A stretch of DNA of 64,000 nt from contig NC_060026.1 in the NCBI RefSeq assembly GCF_021134715.1, positions 12,081,001 through 12,145,000 on the forward strand. The letters run 5' to 3'. Position 1 is the stretch's first letter. Each line of letters opens with the position of its first letter. The translations under genes and the position numbers were made by a program. This document shows, one piece after another, positions 1 to 10,423 of the stretch. This DNA comes from Daphnia pulex (lineage: Eukaryota > Arthropoda > Branchiopoda > Diplostraca > Daphniidae). Under the pieces are notes generated by a model, which worked only from the letters and a program-made list of their open reading frames with translations, was not told where the DNA came from and did no database searches.

Positions 1-703
1 CATAGGAAGTCCTAGGATATCTTATGCTAGCAGGGTAGTTGAAATAAAAGATGTTAAGCAATATAAAATGGTAGGAAATCGTTCATTCTATAAGTGCCCA
101 AATTTTGGTGCAGTTATGTAGAGATTTAGTATTTAAACAAAATTAAACGTAAAACCCATTTTTTTCTGCGCTAAAAAGGTTTTCTGTTTTATTACACAGC
201 GGCTTATGGGAAAAATGGGTTTTTTAAAAACATTATTTCCATTACATCTTAGCACATAGAAATCCGCCCTTGGGTTCATTCGATAGCTAAATAATCATTC
301 TATCACTATCATTCGTATTTTCAAAAAGGGGGCATCCCTGGTAGCACACTCACATCCATCGTCTATCATATAGATGTCTTAATGTCTAAATCAAATCTTA
401 TCTAGCTACAACCTAAATTGGATATCACATGGATAATCAATTTACTACGGCCTTATGCTATCTTCGTATAGATGTACTATAGATGTACGTTTATCATACG
501 ATCACGGACATCCATTTGTACTAGAAATCAGACGCTTAACAGACAGACGTAACATGACGTCTGTGAAATGTCCAAATTATCTGTCCACAGGATAGATGAT
601 TTTAACAACGATTTTTCAACACGACAAGGACTTTAAATTTTCATAATTTTAACTGCTAATATTAATTTAGAGCCTTTGAACCAAATACAGTTGAAAGTAT
701 TAG
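1..703. other. AT-rich intergenic sequence, no gene seen
   Basis: No open frame with coding character is visible on either strand. The stretch carries many short AGATGT/ACATCT-like words and one end of a possible inverted-repeat element (see the entry at 334-963). It looks like old repeat sequence. Confidence 0.5.
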
Positions 704-963
704 AATGTGGTGTAGTGGGTAGAGTACTGGAGTACCACTCTAAAGAACGTGGTTTCGCGCCCACCGAGGAACGTTTCTTTTTTTTTCTTTTTGCTTAAAT
801 TTAAGTATTTTGAAGACGGCTGTAAGCCGTACCCATTTGGATGTCTTACAGCGCGACATTAGTATAGACATAGGCAATCCTATGGACGTCGGGTTAAGAT
901 ATCTCACTCGGCTGAAAAGATGGGCGACGTATATCCTATAGATAGAGGCGTGCTACCAGGGAT
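334..963. mobile_element. possible MITE-like element with 14-bp terminal inverted repeats
   Basis: The 14-mer ATCCCTGGTAGCAC at 334-347 is present as an exact reverse complement at 950-963. The 630 bp between them are AT-rich, have no open frame and include a tRNA-like segment. I see no clear target-site duplication, so the transposon reading is an inference from the paired termini alone. Confidence 0.25.
702..790 (+). repeat. tRNA-like segment, probably the head of a tRNA-derived SINE
   Basis: The segment contains an A-box-like TGTAGTGGGTAGAGTAC at 710-726 and, about 25 bases later, a B-box-like GTGGTTTCGCGCCCAC that can form a TpsiC-type stem (GTGG/CCAC). A run of T follows directly, as at the end of a pol III transcript. 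The acceptor stem is not convincing and the B box has an extra T, so this is more likely a tRNA-derived SINE or a decayed tRNA than a working tRNA gene. Confidence 0.35.
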
Positions 964-1107
964 TCGTTTAGAAGTTATAACCGATATTCTAGGCCCAAAT
1001 TTTGCATATTTTCCCAAGTGTTTTGCATTAGTGAGTAACACACCCGCTTGGTGGTGATTAGCACAGCCGCTACCCGCTAGAAGGGGCTAGAAGAGCAGCA
1101 CTCCAAG

Positions 1108-1429
1108 ACGGGACGGGACGGGACGGGACGGGACGGGACGGGACGGGACGGGACGGGACGGGACGGGACGGGACGGGACGGGACGGGACGGGACGGGACG
1201 GGACGGGACGGGACGGGACGGGACGGGACGGGACGGGACGGGACGGGACGGGACGGGACGGGACGGGACGGGACGGGACGGGACGGGACGGGACGGGACG
1301 GGACGGGACGGGACGGGACGGGACGGGACGGGACGGGACGGGACGGGACGGGACGGGACGGGACGGGACGGGACGGGACGGGACGGGACGGGACGGGACG
1401 GGACGGGACGGGACGGGACGGGACGGGAC
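1108..1429. repeat. (GGGAC)n pentanucleotide microsatellite, about 64 copies
   Basis: About 320 bp consist of an uninterrupted head-to-tail 5-mer, without visible substitutions. On the minus strand it translates to an endless Pro-Val-Pro-Ser-Arg repeat, which is a by-product of the 5-mer (15-nt translation period) and not a gene. Such purity implies recent expansion, or collapse/slippage in assembly; the true copy number is uncertain. Confidence 0.95.
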
Positions 1430-1671
1430 TCTTCACCTATCTCGCCGTTTTAAAGCTAGTCGGGTGGGGTTTTTTCATTAGATAATTACTGGAAAACATC
1501 AATAAATGTAGTTTTTTCGCTGATTCCAACTATGTTTACGAATCTAAGTAAAATAAGAAAATTAAGAAGGTATTGTAGTTTTACTTTCGGCAGGAGTGGT
1601 AATAAGTAAAAACACCAGTGCCATCTAGCAACCAAGCACTCTAAGCTCTTAGGAATATACGTTACAAGGTT

Positions 1672-3027
1672 ATAGTATAGTAATTTTAGCCGAAAAAGGG
1701 GGTGTACCTCAAACAATTAGTAATGAGAAGTTTTATTAATGAGCACTATTTCTACATACTTTTTAAGTAAGTGTGTAAAAAAATTCAAAAATCGTACTTA
1801 GGGATCACATATAAATTTTCAATTAAAAATCAGAAAATAAGAAATGGGGGTCTAATTTTAAATATCTTTTTGTTTTTATTACATGTAATCAAACTGTATG
1901 TGTTAATAAACGTGTGTTTCTAATTTAAATGTTTTTTGAGTAGATTTACTATTTTTTTCTTAACTTTAAAGTTACTGAAATTGGTTTCCGCGTCGAAATT
2001 TTTTCGCCGTGTTTAACACGGCGCTTATGGCGCTACGCGTCTTGTTAAAATTGATGCTACATAAAAACTAAATAACCTAAAAATCCCAAAATAGTCTAGT
2101 TTTGTAGCCAATATAACCTAGTTTACTTTGTATTAATTATATCTTATGAATATAGCACAGTAGAAAAGTTATAACCATTACCAAAAAAACTACCCTTTTT
2201 TAGGTTTTTCCAAATTCCGCAAAATTCAAGTTGCTTTTACAACACACCCGCCAGGGTGACATTTTCGGGGGGGGGCGCTGCAGGCTGCAACTTTTAATTG
2301 ACTACAACTCTACAATTGATTGTTATTGTTATTGATATCAAAATGTGTCTGCTAGCATTTTGAATTTTTTGATAACAATAACAATAGGTTTCAATTATAG
2401 AGTTGTAGTCGATTAAAAGTTGCAGCGCCCCCCCCCCAAAAAAAAATGTCACCCTGGCGGGTGTGTTGTAAAAGCAACTTGAATTTTGCGGAATTTGGAA
2501 AAACCTAAAAAAGGGTAGTTTTTTTGGTAATGGTTATAACTTTTCTACTGTGCTATATTCATAAGATATAATTAATACAAAGTAAACTAGGTTATATTGG
2601 CTACAAAACTAGACTATTTTGGGATTTTTAGGTTATTTAGTTTTTATGTAGCATCAATTTTAACAAGACGCGTAGCGCCATAAGCGCCGTGTTAAACACG
2701 GCGAAAAAATTTCGACGCGGAAACCAATTTCAGTAACTTTAAAATTAAGAAGAAAATAGTAAATCTACACAAAAAACATTTAAATTAGAAACACACGTTT
2801 ATTAACACATACAGCTTGATTACATGTAATAAAAAAAAAAAAATATTTAAAATTAGACCCCCATTTCTTATTTTCTAATTTTTAATTGAAAATTTATATG
2901 TGATCCCTACGTACGATTTTTGAATTTTTTTACAAACTTACTTAAAAAGTATGTAGAAATAGTGCTCATTAATAAAACTTCTCATTACTAATTGTTTGAG
3001 GTACAACAGCTATAATGACTATACTAT
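1672..3027. mobile_element. foldback-type palindrome with arms of about 640 bp
   Basis: The sequence from 1703 to about 2350 reappears as a nearly perfect reverse complement from about 2357 to 3005, centred on GCTAGC near 2354. Differences are few single bases and length changes in A, C or G runs. Beyond the arms, 1672-1690 and 3009-3027 are still inverted copies of each other with two mismatches. There is no open frame inside. This fits a foldback/snap-back DNA element or a MITE-like inverted duplication. No clean target-site duplication was found, so the class is undecided. Confidence 0.8.
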
Positions 3028-3513
3028 TAAAGATAGTTAGGCAGCTATGTCAGAAGACTAGAGATAAGAGAGTGGTCTCTCTTACTCTAGGCATGTATCT
3101 GCTTGCAAACTCAAAAAACTTTCGAAAAGATAACATTCTTACAAGAACCAAACCAGGAATGCTGAAGTGGCACAAACACAAGTCCCGGGCTGTCACCAGA
3201 ATCCTATTTAGACTACGAACAAACCAAAACAGGCTCAAAGCCAATCTAGCAAGATTTGACACCGAGATCAACCCCACTTGCCGAGACTGCGACGAAAATG
3301 ACGAGACAACTCAACACATACTACTAGAATGCCCAGCACTAAATTCTGAGAGAGAAGAAATCAGCAATTATCTTGCTTACAGCACACAACTTAGAGCTCA
3401 ACTTACGAAACCTCCTTGGACTCAACCCAAAACTCAACAGCAGCACACAGCATGAAATCCAAAGATGGCTATTAAGATACCTAAAAGAAACGCAGCTCAT
3501 CAGCAAAATGTGA
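3015..3513 (+). pseudogene. 3' end of a non-LTR retrotransposon reverse-transcriptase ORF, truncated and frameshifted
   Basis: The translated frame carries the C-terminal zinc-knuckle-like pattern of jockey/I-type non-LTR elements, CRDC followed by HILLEC (CX2C...HX4C). It is preceded by the usual basic stretch after the RT/RNase H part, with LFRLRTNQNRL. The frame breaks around 3370-3385: the next frame continues plausibly through LELNLRNLLGLN and EIQRWLLRYLKETQ to a TGA at 3511-3513. The body of the element is missing, and the fragment starts right at the edge of the palindrome. About 450 bp after the stop could be its 3' untranslated part. Confidence 0.7.
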
Positions 3514-4178
3514 ACCAAAACAACCAAACCCTACCCACCAATCAGCTTAATAACAGCAAAATAAGCAACACAAGAAAAAAGAAAACCTCCAAGACGCTAA
3601 CACCACGCTTATAGATACCAAACGAAGTAATGAGACGGAAAACAAAAGAATGACGCAAGAACAAAGGGCCAATCCACGCCCATCACCTGGTGACAAATCC
3701 CAAATCTGGCCGCCAGATGTCCTCACCAGTGCCTTATAATCAACAACAAACAAAAAAAATCACATTGCTTCTACTAGTATAGACAACGTTAGGATGCTGA
3801 GTTGCCAGGTCTGGAAAAGGTCGAAAATCTCGATTAGGGACAACATGCCTGAAATTAACGCAGCCCTCTTATGGAGCTTCATTTTCGATTACATAATACA
3901 AAGTGAAAGAACAGGTTGTTTTATTGTTTTATATTCTTAAAGGATTTTTCATCATCTGGCAAGTTACTTATTGTTTTCTGACTTCACTTGACATTGTAGT
4001 TTATTTATTATTAATTTTTTTGTAAACGTTCTAATCGTATTTACAAAAAAATATCGCCATTTCCTGCCCCAAGGGAAGAATGGAAAGAAGAGACGAAGGA
4101 AGAAACTAAGAGGGGACAAAGGGGTGGCGCGGGGTTCTCTTTCCTCGGGGCAGGATATAGTCTTTGATAACAAAATGC
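3514..4178. other. non-coding sequence after the retrotransposon fragment
   Basis: This stretch runs between the broken retrotransposon ORF and the solo LTR. It may include the element's 3' UTR; the end of that element is not marked by a clear poly-A tail. The open frames in it have no coding character. Confidence 0.4.
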
Positions 4179-4182
4179 CTTA

Positions 4183-4574
4183 TGTTGCAATCTGCTCAGC
4201 CGACGAGCGGATTCGACCAATCAGATTGTTTACGTTACACGAATAAGTAACTACACGACAAATAAATTAGGGTGCTTACACGAATATATTACTCACAAGA
4301 AACACGATACACGCGATGGAGCCAGGTATTTAGCCAAAGCTCTCTCTTAAACTTGCTTACGACAGTAAGGCTTACAGAGACACACACTTGTCTCAACTGC
4401 TACACCAGGTCTGACTCACTAGTCACTTTCTCGTGCGCCGGCCGTCTTACATGACAGTCGCGCCCACTGACGGTCACAATCACATTCAGAATGACAAGGG
4501 CCCTCAGGGCACCCAAACAATACAAAAAGGAGCTCATAGGTGGAGTAAGGAGACAGACGGGGCCGTCTGCAACA
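4183..4574. mobile_element. solo LTR of 392 bp with 4-bp target-site duplication
   Basis: The element starts TGTTGCA at 4183 and ends TGCAACA at 4574, a perfect 7-bp terminal inverted repeat with the canonical TG...CA ends. It is flanked by the direct repeat CTTA at 4179-4182 and 4575-4578. An AATAAA lies at 4261-4266, as expected inside an LTR. No gag-pol or second LTR is adjacent, so this is a solo LTR left by recombination between two LTRs. A 4-5 bp duplication suits Gypsy- or BEL-type elements; family assignment is not possible from this alone. Confidence 0.75.
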
Positions 4575-4578
4575 CTTA

Positions 4579-5195
4579 CAAATTATAATAAATTAACTGC
4601 AATGACTATCGAGGTGAAATAAAAATTAAAAGATTACCTGATAACTAAGGAATGTAGTTATCTAATTAAGAATAGCAACTGAAGACGACTGAAATGGGAA
4701 ACATTAAACTAATACTGACACCGGTAAAACTCCATAAGCCGCCATGAAAAAACTGTTACTAGTTCACGTCCAATTTTTTCTTCACAATTTCAGCGAACTG
4801 GCAACTTCGGACGATAGTGCGTTTTAATGAACTAATAAGTTCATTAAAGCTCGTTAGCAAACAAATGTTCTGTCGAAGCAGCCTGATCTAGATGTTTTCC
4901 CCGTTTTCCCAAAGTATTGAAAATTGAAATTCCACGTTGACTACTTCAACGACATAACACATAAGATATCGATGGCATTATTAGCAAAAACGAAAAATCC
5001 GAAAAAATCGAGCAGATGATTCAGTCTATTACACACAACTTCAAGAATCAAACCCAAAAATCTGGACTTTGACATTTTGGTAACTTCGAATTTGTGATTT
5101 TATTTTTTATTTTTGAGTTTTCAATTGTTTTCTTTGATATATATATAAGTAAGTGAATGATTTATATAACTGAACTTTGAATTTATTTTTCAATT
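4579..5195. other. intergenic, nothing recognised
   Basis: AT-rich sequence between the solo LTR and the 3' end of the WH2/coiled-coil gene. It probably includes that gene's 3' UTR. I see no other feature. Confidence 0.4.
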
Positions 5196-8100
5196 TCAAC
5201 CGAGCTCTGCCAGACAGTTGTTGAGTTCGATTTCCAGGGCCGAGTACCGGCTGCGCTCTTTGCGCAACTCCTCCTGAGCCATGTCCACTTTGGATTTGAG
5301 CAAATAGTTGCCCTTTTTCAGTGTATTGAGCGTGTTGTCATGGTGACGTAATCGGTCGTTATACTTGTCCATCCTCGTCTCCATTTCGTCGCTCTCCGTA
5401 TCTTCATCACTTTCTTCTTCTTCCACCTGCCGGTCGAGAAATCAGAGATCAATCAAAAGATAACATTTAAAAGGCTCGACAAATTAACGTACATCTTCGA
5501 TATCGTCGTCGTCGTCGTCCTCTTCTTCTTCATCATCTTCATCTTCTTCCTCTTCTTCTTCGCTGTCCGTCACTTCGACTTCTTCGACGACAAATTCTAC
5601 TTTTTCATCTTCGCCGACTTCGTTCATCATAACGGCCATGCCGTCGACCTCCTTCTTCAACCCGACGTACCTAGGACCAATCGATCATTCATTTGAGTTT
5701 GACGCGTCACACGACATCAAAAGAATTTCAAGATAACAAAACAAAAAATAAAACAAAGAATTCTACCAACTTCTTTTTCTCGTCCTTCAAGTCGATGCGG
5801 AATTTCTTCAACTGGAGATGAAGGGCGATTCGCTCATTCCGCACATTCTTCTCCTTGTCCTTGGTTGAACGCAATCGAGATGCCAACAAGGCCAGTTCTC
5901 GTTTTTGGGCCTTGAGATAAGCGGCCGCTTCGTCCTCTTCTTCTTCTTCCTCTTCCTCTTCTTCACTATCCACTGGATTGTTGTTGGCCGAACTGACGTT
6001 GCTTCCGCGCGAGTCCTGCCGAGACATTTGCTTGCGCAGGTCACGTTTACTATGCGATCGAGATGGCCGGCTCTCGACAACTGGAGGCGGCGGTTCTATC
6101 GGGTCCGTTTGGGTACCGAAATCGCGTAATTCCGCCTCTTCCGGCTCTCCGCCGCCGTTCATTTCCTGGGCTTTGCGGAGTTTCTTCTTTAAAACGGCCA
6201 CTTTCATTTCCAAATCTTCCATCTCGGCCTGAGTCGTCACCAATTGATTGGCCGTTTCCTTGTAACGGTTTTCGAATTCTTCGGCAGTCTTACGGGCCAA
6301 TTCGGCCTGTCCTCTCAGGGCGTTCATTTCTTCTTCTACCGCGTCCAGATCGCCGAAATCCTCGTCTGAATCTTCGTCTTCATCGCTCGAATCCTTTTTG
6401 GCTGATTTTTTATTCTTGTTCATCATCATCATTTTTGAAGTGGATTTCTTCAGTATCGAAGAAGTTTCCGGTGCGAAGTGGTTGGTCGAGGAAGATCTTC
6501 TAGTCGAGCCGTAAGAGGGAGCCACAGAGGATGAAGATTTCAGACCACCACCACCACCACTGGCAAGTTCTTCCTTCAATCGGCGGATCTCTTTCTGTAG
6601 GTTGGCATTTTCTTCGTCGATTTTACGACGATTAACCAACTCAATTTCGAGTAGCTGCTTGGTGGATTGCAAATCGTCCCGGACTTTGTCAATATCGTCG
6701 TAATCGGCCTCTGGTTCAATCAAAGGAGTTGTCGGTTCGGCTGGATCCACTTCCACGGTGCTCACTTGTCTCCGGAACACTCCCAGACCTGATTGATCAA
6801 ACGTAATTTTAATAGTTTGACCTATATAGAATGAAGGGAACAAATTAATAATAGACCGTTTAAAATGGGTCTCGATCGGTCGTTGCATTTTGTCTTCTTC
6901 AGTCGAACACCTTTCTGGATTTCCAACAGGATCTGGTTGGCTACATTATCGCTGGCTGGCTTTTCTGATTCGTAGACGAACTAATTTGTGACAATCCAAA
7001 GTACGGGTTATACTCATTTGTTCAAAATAACATCGTGGAATTCCACCGCAAAAAAAAAGATATTCACACAATTTTTAATTTTTTAGAAGTCAAAGAAGGT
7101 AAATGTACAAAAGTAATTGAAGTGCGATCACGGGATATCATGCGAATATAATTACAGGTGACAGGTGCACTAATCACTAATTAAAAAATGGAAAATGCAT
7201 TCTGCCAGCAGACGATACCAAGCGGTTCAAAATTACCATCTCCGACTGCGCGCGTATACTTGAAACACATTCATGAATTACTCGAAGCTTTACTTAATTT
7301 TTTTTTTATATAGCCAAAGTGAATCAGTTCTAGAAATAATTTCAATTCAGGTGAGAGAGCGGCATTCACAACTAAATGTGGTGCGATTGTGGTTGGTGGA
7401 GGTCTCTCCCTCGATTGTTGCTTTGAAATTTTGTTGCTAATGCTGCTCGGTTATAATTTAATTTGAAAGGATTTTGTCTTTTTTGTGTGTGTTGCATAAA
7501 CGAGCCGAGATTGGTTATTTACCACTTCTTTCGTGTTTGCTTCGTCGTCTGGGCAGGTGATGGGCGTAAACGTTTGACCGGGAAGTACCTTTCCTTTGGC
7601 TTTGGCTTGGGGCAAGATGGGCCGGCTCCGGTCGTTGGTCTGCACCCGTTTCAGTTGTTTACCTACTTCAATCTCTTTCATCATCGACGCCCAATCGGGC
7701 CGTTTCCGAGGCGTCTTCTTGTACTTTTCCAGTTTGACTGCGACATGTTCGGGTACTTCCCGCTCTTGAATTTTTCAAATCCGGCCGGAAGGAAGGCGTG
7801 AAATGTCAAATGTATCAACACCGCACATTTGGATGAAGACAGCAACAACACAAAAAAGGAAGACTTACTCTGAACTGCTGGAGCTGGTGGTGGTGGCGGT
7901 GGAGGAGGTGGTGGCGGAGCCATGGCTGATGGCGGAGGAGGCGGAGGTGGAATTATAAGACGAAGTCTTGTGGAATCCATTGCGTTATTTTCCTGTCGAG
8001 ACACTCTACGCCAAGGCGGAACGACGGGCTCAGTACTGGCCGGCTGCTGCGGTTGACCAACGCCGCTGCCTGTGTTTCGGCTACTGCCGGGCCGAGACAG

Positions 8101-9639
8101 CGATAAGCTCGCAGTGGATGTCGGCATCTGTCCAATTCAGACGAGAAAGCAAAATGAGAAGTTTTCCTTTTTTTTTTTCTTTTGAAAAAAGCTTTGACAT
8201 TTTCTACCCTATGTTTTTCACGACAACAAATCGCAGCTTGGCATTGGCAGAAATTTTTATGAACGACTGCCAGGAAAAATTGTTTTTTGCCCCGTCTACC
8301 CTTTTTCTTTCTGTACTACGGGAGGGAGGTTTGTAGAAGCCAAAATGGTTTGGCCTAACGTCTCAAAATGATAGCCGACCGTTTTTTTTTTCTGTGATGT
8401 CATTGCCGTGTTCTCTGTGATAGGGATGCGCTCAAAATGCAGCGCCGCACAGAAGATGAGTTGCCGGGAGTGGGTGGGGTGGGGCGACGGCCGGTATAGT
8501 GGGGGGAAGCATTCTAAGTTTAGCTCACAGCAAAGCGGGCAGCGAGTTATACTCGTTGGGCATTTTTTGTTTCTTTTTCATTAACTCTTACCTTCTTTTT
8601 TTAAAACTTGGTCTTTTTTTTGGTTTTTTCTTCTTCCGCTGGCCGACTGACTGGCGCTCCACAACAACCTATTTTCTTTTCTTTTTTCCTATTTGCTGGC
8701 TGCCTTCTTATAACTCTCGGCCGCACGTGTTTACAGATGACGTCACCAGCATCGACGGGCGCGGCGCAAACGGCCAGTTGTGTGATTGATGCGAAGTTTA
8801 ATGGCGTCTCGACTTCTCTAGTCACCTACGAAACTACTTTTAACGTCTGCCCCAATCGCAGCCGAATGTTAATGGCGTTAAAATTGTTTTTAAAAGAGTT
8901 AAGAGAATTGAAACTGATTTGTAACTCACGTTGTGTGTTGCTGAGGGAGATTTCGATCATCACAATCAATCCGGCAGCAGGAGAAGGTGATTGGCTAATT
9001 AGCAAAGTAATTAGAGACAACACAGTGGCCCACGCACAATTGTTGGGGCTCCGGTGTTTGTCGTTCTTGGCCGAACAGAAATTTGCGAGACGAATAACTG
9101 GGAACGACGTATACTACGACGAAGGGGAGGAGGATGAAAGTGCAGAACGCTCTGAAAGTGTTGGCCTCGACCTGGAAACTGAGGGAAGCGACGCCTTGAA
9201 AAAGACTCCGGATAACGCACGCTCCCGAAATCTATAAATAAATGGGATCTTCTGAATATTGTCTCGTCGCTCAACACCTCGGCAACTCCTCGCTCTCAAC
9301 CAAGAACTGCTGGTTCTTTTACTTCCATTTTCCTTTCTTTAAAAAAAAAATTTGGTTGCCTCATGTTCTAAACTGCCAACTAGCGTCGACGACGACCTTG
9401 GTGACTTTGAAATATTTGAAAACAATAACACGTAGGCCCGTCTCTTTAATCACCGAGTCATCGTTCAACTTATTAGATTGTTTCGCTGCGCTTGCTCGTG
9501 GCCTAAAGCCAGACAGAATGATTGTTACTACTACGTTCTTTGACTTGTATTTAGTCATGTGGGCTGGTTTTAAACTCACTTTTTTGAAGTTCGTGTTCCC
9601 CGGGGAGAGCGCTGCAGACTCATCCTGGACCGTCACCAT
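5196..9639 (-). CDS. proline-rich, tandem-WH2, coiled-coil protein (espin/Forked-like actin regulator)
   Basis: Exons, 5' to 3' on the minus strand: 9639-9580 (tentative first coding exon, 20 codons, GTGAGT donor, in phase), 8127-7869, 7764-7523, 6980-6857, 6788 to about 5771, 5670-5493, 5426-5196; about 703 aa. Exon 2 has two long proline runs, typical profilin/SH3 ligands. Exons 3 and 4 each carry a WH2-type actin-binding motif: MMKEIEVGKQLKRVQTNDRS and ILLEIQKGVRLKKTKCNDRS, both followed by RPIL. The large exon is Lys/Glu-rich coiled coil (EEMNALRGQAELARKTAEEF, MEDLEMKVAVLKKKLRKAQE) with a Glu run, and the tail is acidic plus a final coiled coil. A proline stretch, WH2 and C-terminal coils match the espin/Forked actin-bundling family, but no ankyrin repeats are present, so this would be a short form. 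The family call is moderate. The donor after the large exon is ambiguous: GTAGAA breaks the frame and a weak GTTGGT keeps it. Confidence 0.7.
8128..9579 (-). other. putative first intron of the WH2/coiled-coil gene
   Basis: No coding exon was recognised in this 1.45-kb stretch on either strand. It begins after a CAG acceptor next to the ATG at 8127, which could itself be an alternative start. If the tentative exon at 9580-9639 is wrong, the upstream promoter and 5' UTR lie somewhere here. Confidence 0.35.
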
Positions 9640-10423
9640 CTCAACAATAATAAACAAATCCGCCTGACGTCGTCACTCAGGAATGGCAGGAATTATTACA
9701 CATCCCCCATAATGCCGTGAAGATGAAGTTGACGTCACCGGGAACGATATGCCTTCGTTGCGCACGAAGCCTGTTTTAACTTGAAGGCTATGCTTAGTAG
9801 CTCGCATGATAGAGGGAACGTTGAGGGCGGCCACTTGAGGTTATCATTCAGAAGTGTGGATTTGATGTTATGTCATGTGGTAATAGGCATTTTTGCATGG
9901 CCACATATTGAAAACCTCCTATTCTGCCAGCTCAAATAACATTTAAGAAATGAGTAAAAAATTGAATTAGTGATATAAAACTAAAATCTACTCACCGGAG
10001 ATGCACACTACTAAAAAGTAAACACACGAACATGATTAAGTAAACAAGCGAATATATGTAAATCAATTAAAAATTTATGCGACTCTTAAAAATCTGTCTC
10101 AACAGCAAGATTTGAATCTTTTGCCATGCTTTGTCCTCTCACATTCTACATGACAGACAGAGAGAAAAGAGAATCGCTCTGGCGGAAGAAAATTTAAAAA
10201 AAAACTTGGAGGGCCCCAAATAAGCACAAGATGGCGTTACGATTGATTAGGACTTGGATTTCGAAGTAAAATTTGGCGACGGAATCGAACAAGTTAATCA
10301 CGCTAAATTTCTGTGCTACACAATAATTGAATTCTTAGATATTATGCCAGTTCAAGTATGCCTGTGCTTGCTGTGTATTGTACCTATCGTATTACATATG
10401 TTTGTTCCACTTGGGATTTACTG
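9640..10423. other. intergenic between the WH2 gene and V-ATPase a
   Basis: It should hold the promoter of the WH2 gene and the 3' UTR of the V-ATPase gene, both on the minus strand. I see no coding sequence and no distinct motif. Confidence 0.4.

Noticed and set aside
1108-1429. CRISPR-like regular repeat
   Set aside because: There are no spacers; the unit is a bare 5-mer and the DNA is eukaryotic.
1077-1436. Minus-strand 119-codon ORF of repeating Pro-Val-Pro-Ser-Arg
   Set aside because: It is only the translation of the GGGAC microsatellite and has no other sequence of its own.
5905-6503. Several plus-strand ORFs opposite the coiled-coil exon
   Set aside because: They mirror the low-complexity codons of the minus-strand exon and lack domains or splice logic.
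8608-9237. 209-codon plus-strand ORF upstream of the WH2 gene
   Set aside because: No domain, no signal peptide and no splice partners; composition looks like chance reading of non-coding DNA.
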